Notes: generated from the sequence alone by a model not told the origin. Numbered from the stretch's first letter, positions 18,101 to 29,862 are shown. The stretch: DNA of 64,000 bases from Pseudomonas entomophila (GCF_013523125.1 NZ_JAAMQJ010000015.1:37626-101625); one strand, 5' to 3'. Translations and numbers: made by a program.

Positions 18101-19075
18101 CTTGGCGCCGCGACCGGTGGCGCCTTCGTCACGGATCTCGCCACCGGAGCCGGTGGAGGCGCCGGAGAACGGCGAGATGGCGGTCGGGTGGTTGTGGGTC
18201 TCGACCTTCATCAGGATGTGCACGGGCTCGCGCACCGCACCGTACTGGCGCGTCTCGGGGTTGGGGTAGAAACGACCGGCGACGTGGCCGACGATCACCG
18301 AGGCGTTGTCCTTGTAGGCCGAGAGCACGCCTTCACTGTGCATCTGGTAGGTGTTCTTGATCATCCCGAACAGGCTCTTGTCCTGGGCCTGGCCGTCGAT
18401 GTCCCAACTGGCGTTGAAGATCTTGTGGCGGCAGTGCTCGGAGTTGGCCTGGGCGAACATCATCAGCTCGATGTCGTTCGGGTTGCGCGCCAGCCCCTGG
18501 AACGCCTGGACCAGGTAGTCGATCTCGTCCTCGGCCAGGGCCAGGCCCAGGTCGACGTTGGCCTGGGCCAGGGCGGCGCGGCCGCCGCCGAGGATGTCCA
18601 CGGAGGTCATCGGGCGTGGCTGGGCGTGACTGAACAGGTCGGCGGCCTGCTCCAGCTGGCTCAGCACGCGCTGGGTCATGCGGTCGTGCAAGTGCGCGGC
18701 GACTAGTGCAACCTCGGCGTCGGACAGGTCGCCGGCGACGGAATAGGCGATGCCGCGCTCGAGGCGGCGCACGTTGTCCAGGCCACAGTTGTGGGCGATG
18801 TCGGTGGCCTTGCTCGCCCAAGGCGAGATGGTACCCAGACGCGGCACGACCAGGAACAGTCGACCGGCAGGCTCCTGCACCGGTACGCTCGGGCCGTACT
18901 CGAGCAGGCGACCCAGCACCTGTTGCTGCTCGGCGGTCAGCTCGCCATCGACTTCGGCGAAGTGGGCGAATTCGGCATACAAACCAGAAACAGCAGGGAC
19001 TTTCTGGCTCAATTGCTCGAGTAATTTACCGTGGCGAAAGGCAGAAAGGGCAGGAGCGCCGCGCAGGATCAACAT
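15179..19075 (-). CDS. purL: Phosphoribosylformylglycinamidine synthase
   Basis: 1298-residue large-type FGAM synthase (E. coli PurL has 1295). It converts FGAR, glutamine and ATP to FGAM in purine biosynthesis. The N-terminal PurS-like domain is followed by a linker and two AIRS-type halves ([60 protein letters not shown]). The C-terminal glutamine amidotransferase has the nucleophile in [12 protein letters not shown] and the His/Glu of [19 protein letters not shown] -10-like element lies about 45 bp upstream. It is followed by the coupled NIF3-like gene. Confidence 0.97.
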   Translation of the reverse strand: MLILRGAPALSAFRHGKLLEQLSQKVPAVSGLYAEFAHFAEVDGELTAEQQQVLGRLLEYGPSVPVQEPAGRLFLVVPRLGTISPWASKATDIAHNCGLDNVRRLERGIAYSVAGDLSDAEVALVAAHLHDRMTQRVLSQLEQAADLFSHAQPRPMTSVDILGGGRAALAQANVDLGLALAEDEIDYLVQAFQGLARNPNDIELMMFAQANSEHCRHKIFNASWDIDGQAQDKSLFGMIKNTYQMHSEGVLSAYKDNASVIVGHVAGRFYPNPETRQYGAVREPVHILMKVETHNHPTAISPFSGASTGSGGEIRDEGATGRGAKPKAGLTGFTVSNLRIPGFEQPWEQAYGKPERIVDALDIMIDGPLGGAAFNNEFGRPALTGYFRTFEQSIQTPHGEEVRGYHKPIMLAGGLGNIREDHVQKGEITVGAKLIVLGGPAMLIGLGGGAASSVDTGASSADLDFASVQRENPEMERRCQEVIDRCWQLGEQNPIAFIHDVGAGGISNAFPELVNDGGRGGRFELRNVPNDEPGMAPHEIWSNESQERYVLAVGADDFERFKAICERERCPFAVVGEATEEPHLTVTDSHFDNTPVDMPLDVLLGKPPRMHRSVAREAELGDDFDPSALDLDEAVERVLRHPAVASKSFLITIGDRSITGLVARDQMVGPWQVPVADCAVTATSFDVYTGEAMAMGERTPLALLDAPASGRMAIGEVLTNLAGARIGKLSDIKLSANWMSAAGHPGEDARLYDTVKAVGMELCPELGLTIPVGKDSMSMKTRWSEEGAEKSVTAPMSLIVSGFAPVVDIRGTLTPRLRMDKGETDLILIDLGRGKDRMGASILAQTYGKLGAQAPDVDDAEDLKAFFAVIQGLNADGHLLAYHDRSDGGLVTTVLEMAFAGHCGLDLHLDPLTDSRSEVPGILFNEELGAVIQVRQDATPDVLTQFSVAGLGDCVAVIGKPINNGEVSISLNGEVLFDDQRRLLQRQWAETSYQIQRLRDNADCADQEYEALLEENNPGLDAKLGFDVNEDIAAPYIKTGVRPQVAILREQGVNGQVEMAAAFDRAGFAAIDVHMSDILAGRVDFADFKGLVACGGFSYGDVLGAGEGWAKSALFNRRARDAFQGFFERSDSFALGVCNGCQMMSNLHELIPGTEHWPHFVRNRSEQFEARVAMVEVQKSNSIFLEGMAGSRMPIAIAHGEGHAEFASEQALIDADASGCVALRYVDNHGRVTEAYPANPNGSPRGITGLTNRDGRVTIMMPHPERVFRAVQNSWCPDDWQEDGALMRMFRNARVWVD

Positions 19076-19117
19076 CGTCGGGACAGCCTCAAGAAGGGGT
19101 GTGCTTGGAGGCCGGGC

Positions 19118-19123
19118 ATTCTA
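19118..19123 (-). promoter_or_regulatory. Candidate -10 element of the purL promoter
   Basis: TAGAAT on the minus strand, 43 bp upstream of the purL ATG; the -35 region at the expected distance is weak. Placed on position and -10 match only. Confidence 0.35.
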
Positions 19124-19179
19124 GCGTAAAACACGGGGAATCGGCACCCGGTTGGAACGAGCGGTCGGCGGTGGGGTCG

Positions 19180-19216
19180 AGCTGCAAGCTGCAAGCTGCA
19201 AGCTGCAAGCTGCAAG
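19180..19216. repeat. Heptanucleotide array (CAAGCTG)n, locus 2 left arm
   Basis: Five and a fraction copies of the same 7-bp unit as locus 1, between divergent purL and mltF. As in locus 1 it is followed by AAAAGCA within a few bases, so the two loci share more than the heptad. Confidence 0.93.
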
Positions 19217-19276
19217 TAAAAGCATACCGCGCTGCCTGAGTGCTGCATGAACACCTGACCGTCCGCCCTGCCGCCC

Positions 19277-20823
<1,547 letters not shown>

Positions 20824-20832
20824 GCCTCGGCC

Positions 20833-21321
20833 TCACGAGCCGGCCTTGCGCCCCCGCCTGGCCTTGAAGAACTCGCTGAGCATCTGTCCGCACGCCTCGC
20901 CCAGCACACCGCCCTCATAGAGCACGCGGTGGTTGAGAAACCCCTGCTCGAAGAACTGCCCCTGGCTCTGCACCACGCCGGCCTTGGGCTCCAGCGCGCC
21001 ATACACCACGCGTGCCACCCGTGAATGCACGATCAGCCCAGCGCACATGCTGCACGGCTCGAGGGTCACGTACAGCGTGCTGCCCGGTAGCCGGTAATTG
21101 CCTGCCATGCGCGCTGCCTCGCGGATGGCGACCATTTCGGCATGGGCGCTCGGGTCGCTGTCGAGGATCGGGCGGTTGAAGCCCTGGCCCACCACCTGCC
21201 CGTCCTGGACCAGCACGGCGCCTACGGGCACCTCGCCCAAGGCTGCGCCTTGAGCCGCCAGTGCCAGCGCCAGCTCCATGAAGGCCTGATCGCGACTGCG
21301 ATCGATGATCCGTGGCCGCAT
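20833..21321 (-). CDS. tadA: tRNA-specific adenosine deaminase
   Basis: 162 residues; deaminates A34 to inosine in tRNA-Arg(ACG), an essential step. The zinc site is complete: SAHAEMVAI with the catalytic glutamate, and LEPCSMCAG with the two cysteine ligands. Its ATG overlaps the TGA stop of the upstream multicopper oxidase gene (TGATG), so translation is likely coupled. The longer in-frame ORF upstream lies inside the oxidase gene. Confidence 0.96.
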   Translation of the reverse strand: MRPRIIDRSRDQAFMELALALAAQGAALGEVPVGAVLVQDGQVVGQGFNRPILDSDPSAHAEMVAIREAARMAGNYRLPGSTLYVTLEPCSMCAGLIVHSRVARVVYGALEPKAGVVQSQGQFFEQGFLNHRVLYEGGVLGEACGQMLSEFFKARRGRKAGS

Positions 21322-22703
21322 CAGACCACCGCGATCGCGGCCATCAGGCCGGTTTCCATGTGGTCGATGACATGGCAATGGAACATCCAGGTGCCAGGGT
21401 TATCAGCCACCAGCGCCACCTGCGCCCGCTCGTTGCGACCCAGCAGGTAGGTGTCGGTGAACCAGGGCTCGGTGATCGTGTGGCGATTGGAGCCGATCAC
21501 CTTGAAACTCATGCCATGCAGGTGGATCGGGTGCTGGTACTGCGTCATGTTCTTCAGCTCGAAGATATAGCTCTTGCCCTGCTGCAAGGTGGCGATAGGC
21601 CGGTCCGCACAGGTCTTGTCGGTGATGTCCCAGGCTTTGCCGTTGATCTGCCACAGGCTGGGCGGCTTGCCGTCGTCCACCCCGGTCGACAGCTTGCCCG
21701 ACCATTCGAAGTTGAAGTTGAGCGTCTCGGCGCTCTCGAGGTCCGGCTCGGCGATCGGGTTGGGCGGCAAGGCCGGTGGCCACTCGCCGGGAGGCTGGTC
21801 GCTGGCGACCGAGCGCAAGGTGCCCAGGCGCACGAAACCATCGCGCAGCGAGATTTCCTCACCGGCCTCGGGAATCTTGATGGCCAGGCAAAGCCGCATG
21901 CCGGGGCCCAGCCAGTATTCTTTCTCCAGCGGCCTGGGCCGGACCGGATTGCCATCGATCGCGTAGATCCGGGCTTCGCAATTGCCCTTGAGGTTGATCC
22001 GGTAGGTCCAGGTGTTGTCGAGATTGAGCAGACGTACGCGCACCACCTGCCCTGCCGGCAACTCGGTGACCGATTCAGCGTCGCCATTGATGGTGATCAA
22101 GCGCCCAGCCGTGCCGTTGCGTGCCGCCTCGCGGGGCACGCTGAAGGACATGAAGGCACCCTGCTCGTCCACGTGCCAGGTCTTGAGATTGAGCACGCGC
22201 TCGTGCTGGAAGCCGGTCGGCTCGCGCTCATCGACGATCAGCGGTCCGACCAGCCCACGGCCCAGCTCTTCGGAACTGGCCACATGGGGGTGGTACCAGT
22301 AACTGCCGGCGTCCGGCACGCGGAACTTGTAGTCGAAATATTCGCCTGGCTTGACCGGCAGCTGGGAGACGTAGGGCACGCCGTCCATCTCCAACGGCAG
22401 GCGGATGCCGTGCCAATGGATGGTGGTCTCGATCGGCAGGTGGTTGATGAAGCGGACCCGCAGCCAGGTGCCCTGGCGAACCCGCAGCTCGGTGCCGGGC
22501 GCGGAGGGGCCGAATGCCCAGGCCGGGGTGATGTGGCCGGGCACCAGCTCGACGTCCAGGGGCGCGGCGATCAGTTCGTAGTCGTGCCCGGCATTCTCGT
22601 CTTCCACCTTGCCTAGCCAATAGCGCGTGGCGCCCCCTGCGCCCAGGCCGACCACGGCCAGGCCAGTCAGGCCCTTGAGAATTTGTCGGCGGGTCAGGGA
22701 CAT
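21321..22703 (-). CDS. cumA: Multicopper oxidase with TAT signal (CumA-like)
   Basis: 460-residue multicopper oxidase. The N-terminus MSLTRRQILKGLTGLAVVG is a twin-arginine signal. All four copper-binding motifs are present: HWHGIRLPL, YWYHPHVASSEELGRGL, HPIHLHGMSF and HCHVIDHMETGLMA. Size and neighbourhood fit the P. putida GB-1 CumA protein, once proposed as a manganese oxidase; later genetic work in that strain attributes Mn oxidation to other multicopper oxidases, so the substrate remains open. The stop overlaps the tadA start. Confidence 0.88.
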   Translation of the reverse strand: MSLTRRQILKGLTGLAVVGLGAGGATRYWLGKVEDENAGHDYELIAAPLDVELVPGHITPAWAFGPSAPGTELRVRQGTWLRVRFINHLPIETTIHWHGIRLPLEMDGVPYVSQLPVKPGEYFDYKFRVPDAGSYWYHPHVASSEELGRGLVGPLIVDEREPTGFQHERVLNLKTWHVDEQGAFMSFSVPREAARNGTAGRLITINGDAESVTELPAGQVVRVRLLNLDNTWTYRINLKGNCEARIYAIDGNPVRPRPLEKEYWLGPGMRLCLAIKIPEAGEEISLRDGFVRLGTLRSVASDQPPGEWPPALPPNPIAEPDLESAETLNFNFEWSGKLSTGVDDGKPPSLWQINGKAWDITDKTCADRPIATLQQGKSYIFELKNMTQYQHPIHLHGMSFKVIGSNRHTITEPWFTDTYLLGRNERAQVALVADNPGTWMFHCHVIDHMETGLMAAIAVV

Positions 22704-22842
22704 CGGGCGGGTACCTCGTCATGCAGGAGCGTTGTGCCAACAGCGTGGCAGCGAAGGGCGAATACGATACACCTGCAATTGCGAAAGATTAAGCGATGCG
22801 TGACGGCTGGAGCTGAAAGAAATGTCATGTTGGCCTGCCCAA

Positions 22843-22885
22843 GGCGGCTCAGGTGGACGGCGTGCAGCGATCCACCTGAGCCGCC
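22843..22885. other. 15-bp perfect inverted repeat between the Sel1-like gene and cumA
   Basis: Arms 22843-22857 (GGCGGCTCAGGTGGA) and 22871-22885 are exact reverse complements around a 13-base loop. It lies 12 bp after the Sel1-like stop and 140 bp before the cumA start. There is no T-run on the minus strand. It does not match the REP core seen at 57.6 kb. Confidence 0.75.
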
Positions 22886-22897
22886 AGGCACGTGCGC

Positions 22898-24850
22898 CTA
22901 GCGCTTTTCTGCCTTGGCCAACGCCCGCCGGTAGCGCATCCCGCCCATCAGCCCTTCGCTCAAGCGCTCGCGCAATCGCACGCTGCGCGCATCGTCCGGC
23001 TGCAGGCGACAGGCCTGTTCGCACCAGTAGACCGCCTGCGGGTAGTCATGGCCTTGCGGGCAGTCCTCGGCGCGGTAGTGTTCGGCGAGCACATACATGG
23101 CATCGGCCCAGCCGCGCTCGGCATACTGCCGCAGCACTGCCAGATTGCGCCGCACGCGTTCGGAGTCGACCTTGTGCCCGGTCAGGTAGCCGTGAATACC
23201 GATGAAGCAGTTCGGAATGCGGTTGAGCGCCCGAGGGGTGAGCGTCGGCTGGTCGACCAGCTCGTCCAGGCACGCCACCTCGCAGTCGTTGCCCAGCTCG
23301 CGCAAGGCCTCCACGTCCCAGCCGGGCAGGCCGCCCTCCTCCACGCCACGGTCGCAGACCACGCTCAGGTTGTACAACGCCCGTCCAAAGCCATGAGCAC
23401 CCGCTTGGCGATACCAGTGCAGGGCCGTCACCGGGTCATCTTCTTCGTGCAGGTAGGCCAGGGCGAACTGCATCTCGGGCACACCCAGCGCGGCCGCGTA
23501 CTCGACCATGTGCCGCAGCGCCGTGCCGTGCAGGCTTTCGTCGAAGGCGTAGTACACGTCATTGAAGGGGCACTCGCCTTCCGGCTCCGGCATCGGTCCA
23601 TACGTAAGCGCCTGTCGGTACCAGTGCTCTGCCTGGGCAGGGTCGCGTGGTACGGCGCACCAGCCGGTGTCGCACAGCAGCCCATAGAGCACCGCAGCGA
23701 AGGCCGACTGTTGACGCGACTGGGATACCACCTGGCCGAACCAGGGGCCCATGCCGGTGTGTGCCGCCACACACAGCATGCGGTAGAGCACGTCGTCCGC
23801 TGCGGTCAGTTGGGGCCAATCGACAAGCACCTGCGCGTAGTAGGCCTGGGCGTGCGCCATGTGATCGGCCAGATACGCCAGATCGCCCAAGGCCAGGCTG
23901 ACCCGGGCCCGTGCCGAGGCCGGCAACGGTCGCTCCAGCAAGTGCCGGCCCCGCTGGAAGGCGGCCTGACAGGCTGCGTCGTCCTCCACGTCCACGCTGT
24001 CGGCATCGAGGTCGTCGAGCCAGGCGACCAGGCGGATCGCGTTGCGCTGCGATTCATCCAGACGCGCGGCCAGCGGCGAATCGGCCAGCCAGAGGATCTC
24101 CTCATGGCTGCCGCCCCAGCGCGGCGTGCGCAAAAAGGCATACAGCTCCAAGGCCCAGGCGCCGACTGGCGAAGCCTGGAGCGCCTGATGCAGCCAGAAG
24201 AACCCTTGCGGCTCACCTTCGCGACGGGGGTAAGCGGCCAAGGCAGCCACCAGGCGGGTCGGGGGCACGGCAGGCAGCGCCGGCACGGGTGGCAGGTTCG
24301 GCCAGTGGGCGAGCGCCGCCTGCCGACGCTGATGCAACGCGGCCAGCTCGGCGTCGCTCGACTGGCCTGTCAGCCAGGGCATCAGCCAATCGGGTTCGCC
24401 GAACACCAGCACGGAGCGCATCAGGCTCACGGTCATCACCCAGGGCAGAGGCTGACGCTGGGCCACGTCCAACGCCTGAAGAAACAGCGCATCGCAGGCC
24501 AGATGGGCCTGTTGCCATTGCCCCTCGCTAACGTCTTCAGCCAAGCCCTGGCCGCGCGTCTCGCTGGCAGCCTTTTCCCACAACAGGCAGGCGACGACGT
24601 CCGGCCAGACGCTGTCCGGACACTGGCGTTTCCACACGGGCAACTGTTCGACGTAGTGCTGGCAGCCCTCGGCGAAGGCCTGAAGCGTCGCGCAGTGGGT
24701 GCCAAGGGCCTGCTCGCTGGCACTGTCGCCCGCCGACAGCAGACCCTGCAAACGGTCATCGAGGGCGTCGAAGCGCGCTTCGAGCAGGTCTTGCACGATT
24801 GGGGGTCGTTGGACAGCGTGAAGAGGTTCGGCAGAATGACGAGAAGACAT
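22898..24850 (-). CDS. Sel1/TPR-repeat protein of unknown function (DUF4034-like)
   Basis: 650-residue soluble protein without signal peptide. The N-terminal ~330 residues are Trp/Leu-rich helices (VWPDVVACLLWEKA, WVMTVSLMRSVLVFGEPDWLMPWL) resembling DUF4034-type proteins. The C-terminal half has Sel1/TPR-like repeats: YYAQVLVDWPQL, AEHWYRQALTYGP, LHWYRQAGAHGFGRALYNLS and YWCEQACRLQPDDARSVRLRERL. Such repeats usually mediate protein contacts. No enzymatic motif is visible. It stands alone, with a strong hairpin after its stop. Domain assignment is tentative. Confidence 0.7.
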   Translation of the reverse strand: MSSRHSAEPLHAVQRPPIVQDLLEARFDALDDRLQGLLSAGDSASEQALGTHCATLQAFAEGCQHYVEQLPVWKRQCPDSVWPDVVACLLWEKAASETRGQGLAEDVSEGQWQQAHLACDALFLQALDVAQRQPLPWVMTVSLMRSVLVFGEPDWLMPWLTGQSSDAELAALHQRRQAALAHWPNLPPVPALPAVPPTRLVAALAAYPRREGEPQGFFWLHQALQASPVGAWALELYAFLRTPRWGGSHEEILWLADSPLAARLDESQRNAIRLVAWLDDLDADSVDVEDDAACQAAFQRGRHLLERPLPASARARVSLALGDLAYLADHMAHAQAYYAQVLVDWPQLTAADDVLYRMLCVAAHTGMGPWFGQVVSQSRQQSAFAAVLYGLLCDTGWCAVPRDPAQAEHWYRQALTYGPMPEPEGECPFNDVYYAFDESLHGTALRHMVEYAAALGVPEMQFALAYLHEEDDPVTALHWYRQAGAHGFGRALYNLSVVCDRGVEEGGLPGWDVEALRELGNDCEVACLDELVDQPTLTPRALNRIPNCFIGIHGYLTGHKVDSERVRRNLAVLRQYAERGWADAMYVLAEHYRAEDCPQGHDYPQAVYWCEQACRLQPDDARSVRLRERLSEGLMGGMRYRRALAKAEKR

Positions 24851-24990
24851 GCAAGTCCTTTTAGCTGTAAGAAAAACGAGACAAGCCTACCTCACGATCG
24901 CGGGCAGGTGGGCTGCAACGTAGGTGACAAGCGTCGGCGCAAGCGTTGTTCAAGGTGCTCAGGACGCTGGTGCGTAAAGCCCACAGGACC

Positions 24991-25341
24991 TCAGCGAGAA
25001 GCGCCGACCTGGACTCGACGGATCAGGTGCACCACCAGCAACCCTGTTGCCACGAGCATCGACACGGCCCCTGCTGGCAGCGTGACCAACATGTACCAGC
25101 CCATGACGCCCAGCCGATAGAACGTCGGGCCGGCGTCCCAGCCCAGGATCCAGCAGGCATGCGGGCTCCCCTCGTCCACCTGGCAGCCGAACTGGCTGGC
25201 CACCGTGCCTGCGCCGATCGCCAGGAGCAAGGGGGCCGCGGCGAACAGGGCGATGCCGAGCATGGACAGGGTGTAATAGCCCAGCAGTCGACGGAGGCTG
25301 AGGGTATCGGAACGCGGAGTGGACGAAGGACGCACAGGCAT
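24991..25341 (-). CDS. Small predicted membrane protein, unknown function
   Basis: 116 residues with two clear membrane segments (LLGYYTLSMLGIALFAAAPLLL and GVMGWYMLVTLPAGAVSMLV) and a basic C-terminus (LIRRVQVGASR). A loop between the helices carries two cysteines (FGCQVDEGSPHACW). I recognise no family. The ATG at 25341 is preferred to the upstream one at 25455 because it places the protein start shortly before the first helix. Codon use is like the neighbours, which supports a real gene. Confidence 0.6.
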   Translation of the reverse strand: MPVRPSSTPRSDTLSLRRLLGYYTLSMLGIALFAAAPLLLAIGAGTVASQFGCQVDEGSPHACWILGWDAGPTFYRLGVMGWYMLVTLPAGAVSMLVATGLLVVHLIRRVQVGASR

Positions 25342-25645
25342 GGGCAGGTGAACTGTGTGGGTGGCGTGAGGGTTGGCAAGCGGCCGGACTGCCAGGTTCG
25401 GGTCAAGGTAACACGGCAGGCGACACGGGTGCGCCGCCAGAAACGCAGTGCGCATGCACGCTGCAGGGAGCGAAAGCGACCGGCTGACGGAACGAAGTCA
25501 AAGTGCCACTAGTCGTAGACGCTGTAGAAATCCCAGGATCGGCCGATACCCCTCCTGGGAACATGCATTCAGCCCCGCTCGGTCCAGGCTGGAAAGGGCC
25601 ATCCAGTCGGTCGTTCACCTGGTCGTCTTTTCAGAGCATCGCCTA
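25342..25645. other. 304-bp intergenic region before the GGDEF-EAL gene
   Basis: Non-coding gap between the divergent small membrane protein and GGDEF-EAL genes. The only structure I see is an 8-bp perfect inverted repeat (TCCCAGGA at 25531-25538 and TCCTGGGA at 25553-25560). No convincing sigma70, sigma54 or sigma28 promoter was found by eye. Confidence 0.5.
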
Positions 25646-27592
25646 ATGAAGAACATACTGCTCGGTCTTCGAGCGTCGATGTCCGTGCCCAAGGACAACC
25701 CTGGCCTGGTCAAGGCGCAATACATCTCGCTGTCGCGCCAGTTGCCGATGATGTATTTCATCCTGCTGATCAACACCTTGATGCTGGCGGGCACCCACTT
25801 TGCGCTCGCGCCGCGCTGGCTGGTGGTGTACTGCCCGTCGATCATGACGCTGTTCGGTGTGGTCCGCGCGGTGGAATGGGTGCGTACGCGCAAGCGCACC
25901 CGCACGCCAGAACAGATGCTGGCAGCGCTCAGGCGCACCAACATGCTCGCACCCTTCGTGGCCGTGGCGTTCACCGCCTGGTCCCTGGCGCTGTTTCCCC
26001 ATGGCAACAGCTATACTCAGGCGCATGTCGCCTTCTACATGGCGATCACCGTCATCGGCTGCATCTTCTGCATGATGCACCTGCTGCCCGCGGCCCTGGC
26101 CACCACGGCGGTGGTGAACACGGCGTTCGTGGTGTTCTTTGCTTCCACCACCATCCCGACCTTCATCGCCACGGCGATCGATGTCCTGCTGGTGTCCATC
26201 GCCATGCTGGTCATCCTCAAGGCGCAGTACGCCGACTTCACCCGCCTGGTGAACATGCAGGCGCAGACGGCCAAGCTCAGCGAAGAAAACCTTCACCTGG
26301 CCAATCAGGACAGCCTGACCGGGCTGGCCAATCGGCGGCAGTTCTTTTCCCGTCTCGAGACCCTGCTGTCCCACGCCCCGGAGCAGGGGGCTCGTCTGGC
26401 CGTTGGATTGATCGACCTGGACGGCTTCAAGCCGGTCAACGACCTCTACGGCCACAGCATCGGTGACAAGCTGCTCTATCAGGTGGGCCAGCGCCTGACC
26501 GGGCTGCTCGACGACGGGGTGCACCTGGCCCGCCTGGGGGGCGACGAGTTCGGCCTGATCATCACGCGGGCCATGGGCGACGATCAATTGCGGGCGTTCG
26601 GCGAGAACATCTGCGACCGCCTGCGCGAGCCGTTCCTGCTGGTGGACATCCCGATCCAGATCAGTGGCTCACTGGGCATCGCGACCTTCCCGGACCAGGC
26701 GTCCTGCGCCACGCAAGCGTACGAATACGCCGACTATGCCCTGTACCAGAGCAAGCGCCACCGCCCCGGCACGGTCTGCCTGTTCAGCGGCGCCCATCGC
26801 CAGCAGCTCAACCGCGAAGGCTTGACCGAACAGGCGCTGCGCAGGGCCGATCTGGATCGCGAGTTCTACATGGTGTTCCAGCCCATCGTGGACATCTACC
26901 GCGAGCACACCGTCGCCTTCGAGGCACTGGCCCGCTGGGAAAGCCCGGAACTGGGCCACGTGCCGCCCAGCGATTTCATCCCGATCGCCGAGCGCATCGG
27001 CATGGTCAATCAGCTCACGGTGCCGCTGCTGAGCAAGGCGCTGGACGCTGCCGCGAACTTCCCGGCAGGGATTCGCCTGTCGTTCAACCTGTCCGCCCAC
27101 GACTGCGGGTCGGAGGATGCCGCCCAGCAGATCGTCGAGCTGATCCAGCGCAGCCGTTTCGACCCGACCTGTCTGGACCTGGAGATCACCGAAACCGCTG
27201 TCATCCAGGACTTGCCACAGGCCCAGCGCGCGATCAGCCGGTTTCGCGAACTGGGCTGCGGCATTTCCCTCGACGATTTCGGCACCGGCTATTCCAGCCT
27301 GAGCCAGATCCATGCGCTGTCGCTGACCAAACTAAAAGTGGACCGCACCTTCGTCACCCACATCCACCTCAACCCAGCCAGCTCCAAGATCGTCAAGTCG
27401 CTGGTGACCCTGTGCCAGGACATGCAGCTGGAATGCATCGTCGAAGGTGTGGAGACCGCTGACGAACTGGGCGCCTTGAAAACCCTCGGTTGCACCCTGG
27501 CCCAAGGCTACCTGTTCTCCAAGCCCATGCGCGCCAGCGAGATCAGCACCTGGCTCGAAGGCGAGCCGTTGGCCAAGGTCCAGGCAGTGTAA
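25646..27592 (+). CDS. Membrane GGDEF-EAL bifunctional cyclic-di-GMP protein
   Basis: 648 residues. The N-terminal ~210 residues hold about five to six membrane helices (MMYFILLINTLMLAG, FVAVAFTAWSLALF, LLVSIAMLVIL), probably a sensor module. A GGDEF domain follows with an intact signature (GGDEF at 298-302) and the LANRRQFFSRLE start typical of diguanylate cyclases. The C-terminal EAL domain has the intact catalytic triad motif (EAL at 426-428), FNLSAHDC, DLEITETAV and LDDFGTGYSSL. Both activities may therefore be functional. The ATG at 25646 was chosen because upstream in-frame codons precede the membrane domain without homology; an ATG 11 codons later is an alternative. First gene of a signalling cluster with two chemoreceptors. 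Confidence 0.9.
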   Translation: MKNILLGLRASMSVPKDNPGLVKAQYISLSRQLPMMYFILLINTLMLAGTHFALAPRWLVVYCPSIMTLFGVVRAVEWVRTRKRTRTPEQMLAALRRTNMLAPFVAVAFTAWSLALFPHGNSYTQAHVAFYMAITVIGCIFCMMHLLPAALATTAVVNTAFVVFFASTTIPTFIATAIDVLLVSIAMLVILKAQYADFTRLVNMQAQTAKLSEENLHLANQDSLTGLANRRQFFSRLETLLSHAPEQGARLAVGLIDLDGFKPVNDLYGHSIGDKLLYQVGQRLTGLLDDGVHLARLGGDEFGLIITRAMGDDQLRAFGENICDRLREPFLLVDIPIQISGSLGIATFPDQASCATQAYEYADYALYQSKRHRPGTVCLFSGAHRQQLNREGLTEQALRRADLDREFYMVFQPIVDIYREHTVAFEALARWESPELGHVPPSDFIPIAERIGMVNQLTVPLLSKALDAAANFPAGIRLSFNLSAHDCGSEDAAQQIVELIQRSRFDPTCLDLEITETAVIQDLPQAQRAISRFRELGCGISLDDFGTGYSSLSQIHALSLTKLKVDRTFVTHIHLNPASSKIVKSLVTLCQDMQLECIVEGVETADELGALKTLGCTLAQGYLFSKPMRASEISTWLEGEPLAKVQAV

Positions 27593-27840
27593 ACCGCCGG
27601 TGCAAGCAGCCGCTCTTTCAGGACTGCTGGCAAACGGCGAGGCGCGCTTTCATTCCTTCGGCAGTCGCCGCGTCACCGCGCGCACGGCGACCGATGCCGC
27701 AGCCCCCGTGAAAGCCCCTACGGGCCGCAAGCCGCCTGTCGAGACGGGGAACGCGTCCATCCGTCGCATCCCCTCCAGCCCCCCTGCAACCCGCCGATAG
27801 TCCTACTAACCGTACGCTGCCCTTTTCCGATCGAGCTCCC

Positions 27841-29862
27841 ATGAACCCACTCGCCTTCCTGAAAAAATCCCGCCCCTCGCGCCCGGGCACCGCCACGCTC
27901 ACCAGCACCGCCAACGACCTGGAGGCTGCCCTCGCCGCCCTGCGCATCACCCCCACGTTGATCACCGGTTTCCTGTCGCCGCACCTGAACATCGACGCCA
28001 TCGCCGCCACGCTCAGGCGCCGCTTTCCCCACGCCAGCATCAGCCTGTGCACCACCGCGGGCGAGCTGTGCAATGCGCCCCGTTCGCTGTACTGCGCCAC
28101 GGGCGAGCACTGGGACCGGATCGTGCTGCAGCTGTTCGACGACAGCCTGATCGCCTCGGCCGAAGTGGTGATGGTGCCGCTGGAGTGCGAGGACATTCGT
28201 GGCGGTGGCAAGCGGTTGGGAATGCAGGAGCGGATCGCCAAGCTGGTGGCCAACATCAAGCGAACGCAGGTACGCACCTCGATCGATCACCGCGATACGC
28301 TGGCGTACGTGGTGTTCGACGGGTTGTCGGCGTCGGAGTCGTTCTTCATGGAGGCGCTGTACGAGTCCGGGCGGTTTCCGTGTCTGTTCGTGGGCGGGTC
28401 GGCCGGGGGCACGTCGGACTTCCAGAAGACGCTGATCCATGACGGCCAGCGCAGCTATCAGAACCACGTGCAGATGGTGTTCCTGAAGACGGCGGCGAAC
28501 GTGCGGTTCGACGTGTTCAAGAGCCAGAACTTCAAGGCAGAGAACCTGACCTTCAGTGTGCTGACGGCTTCGGTGGAAGACCGCACGATCGACCAGGTGA
28601 TCGACGGCAGCGGCAACATCAATAGCATGGTGCAGGCACTGTGCGACGCGTTCGGGTGTGCACCACAGGCGCTGGAATCGAAGCTGGCGGACTACTCGTT
28701 CGCGATTCGGGTCGGCAGTGAGCTGTTCGTGCGGTCCATCGCGCGTATCGATTACGAACAGCAGATCGTGCAATTGTTCTGTGACGTGGCGCCGGGCGAA
28801 GAGCTGGTGATGGTACGGCGCACCCCCTTGCGCGAGGCGACGCGCCTGGACTACGAGCAGTTCCTGCGGGACAAGGGCGGCCAGCCGGTGGCGGGCATCC
28901 TCAACGATTGCATTCTGCGCCGGCTGAACAACGGCGCCGAGCTGGGCAACATGACCGGCGTGTTCGGCGATGTGCCGTTGACCGGGTTTTCGACCTTCGG
29001 CGAGATCCTGGGCCTGAACCTGAACCAGACGCTGACGGCGATCTTTTTCTTCCGGGTCGCCAAAGGCGCGAGCTTCACGGCCGAGTACGTGGACAACTTC
29101 ATCGCCCACTACGGCGAGTTCAAGGCCTTCTTCCTGCGGCGCCAGGTGAAGAAGCTGGCGGGTTTGAACCATGTGGTGGTCAAGCAGATCGCCGCGTTCA
29201 AGAACAACGACTTCACCGACACCTTCAATACCCGTGGCCTGGACCGCACGATCCTGCCCGTCTTCGAAGGCCTGACCGACCTGGGCCAGGTGCTGGCCCA
29301 GGCCGAGCGCCAACAGGAAGACATCGCGTCGCAGCTCAAGCAGTACTCCGGTGAACTGCATGCCTCGATGGACGAACTGGTGGGCACGATCGGCCAGCAG
29401 AATACGGTGTCCGTCCAGGCCGGGACCACGGTCGAGGGGCTGTCCAGCCAGGCAGAGACCGCGGTGGAAGGTGCGCGCGCGCTGGCAGGGTCGAGCTTGC
29501 GGATCCAGTCGATCGTGCAGGTGATCCAGCAGATCGCCGGGCAGACCAACCTGCTGGCGCTGAACGCGGCCATCGAAGCTGCACGCGCGGGCGACCTGGG
29601 CCGGGGCTTCGCGGTGGTGGCGGACGAGGTGCGCAAGCTGGCGGAAATCACACGCAAGAATGCGGCGGACATCGGCGCGGACATCGAGGTGCTGTCGGGG
29701 GAGATCCAGCGGGTGGCCCAGCAGATCGAGGATCAATCGACCGGGGTGGGTGCGCTACGAGAAATGCTGGACACGCTGGAGGCGTCCAGCCGGGCGACGG
29801 AAGGCACGGCCCAGCGGACCAAGACCCTTGCCGATACATTGACGGGGCTGACGCATGCGTGA
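27841..29862 (+). CDS. Soluble chemoreceptor with FIST sensor domain
   Basis: 673 residues with no membrane segment. The N-terminal ~400 residues form FIST_N and FIST_C sensor domains ([61 protein letters not shown]). FIST domains are proposed to bind small ligands such as amino acids. The C-terminal methyl-accepting signalling domain has the conserved hairpin tip ([26 protein letters not shown], tip near residue 583) and only about 90 residues after it, a short heptad class, as in many cytoplasmic receptors. No CheR-tethering pentapeptide is at the C-terminus. It lies between a c-di-GMP enzyme and a membrane chemoreceptor, 125 bp from the latter. Confidence 0.88.
   Translation: MNPLAFLKKSRPSRPGTATLTSTANDLEAALAALRITPTLITGFLSPHLNIDAIAATLRRRFPHASISLCTTAGELCNAPRSLYCATGEHWDRIVLQLFDDSLIASAEVVMVPLECEDIRGGGKRLGMQERIAKLVANIKRTQVRTSIDHRDTLAYVVFDGLSASESFFMEALYESGRFPCLFVGGSAGGTSDFQKTLIHDGQRSYQNHVQMVFLKTAANVRFDVFKSQNFKAENLTFSVLTASVEDRTIDQVIDGSGNINSMVQALCDAFGCAPQALESKLADYSFAIRVGSELFVRSIARIDYEQQIVQLFCDVAPGEELVMVRRTPLREATRLDYEQFLRDKGGQPVAGILNDCILRRLNNGAELGNMTGVFGDVPLTGFSTFGEILGLNLNQTLTAIFFFRVAKGASFTAEYVDNFIAHYGEFKAFFLRRQVKKLAGLNHVVVKQIAAFKNNDFTDTFNTRGLDRTILPVFEGLTDLGQVLAQAERQQEDIASQLKQYSGELHASMDELVGTIGQQNTVSVQAGTTVEGLSSQAETAVEGARALAGSSLRIQSIVQVIQQIAGQTNLLALNAAIEAARAGDLGRGFAVVADEVRKLAEITRKNAADIGADIEVLSGEIQRVAQQIEDQSTGVGALREMLDTLEASSRATEGTAQRTKTLADTLTGLTHA

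Noticed and set aside
15599..18706. 1035-residue ORF on the plus strand across purL
   Set aside because: Antisense shadow of purL; composition rich in His, Gln, Val, Asp and Gly, typical of the reverse frame of high-GC genes, and no domain.
27793..27800. sigma28-like -10 (GCCGATAG) before the FIST chemoreceptor gene
   Set aside because: No TAAA-type -35 element at the required distance; one half alone is too weak.
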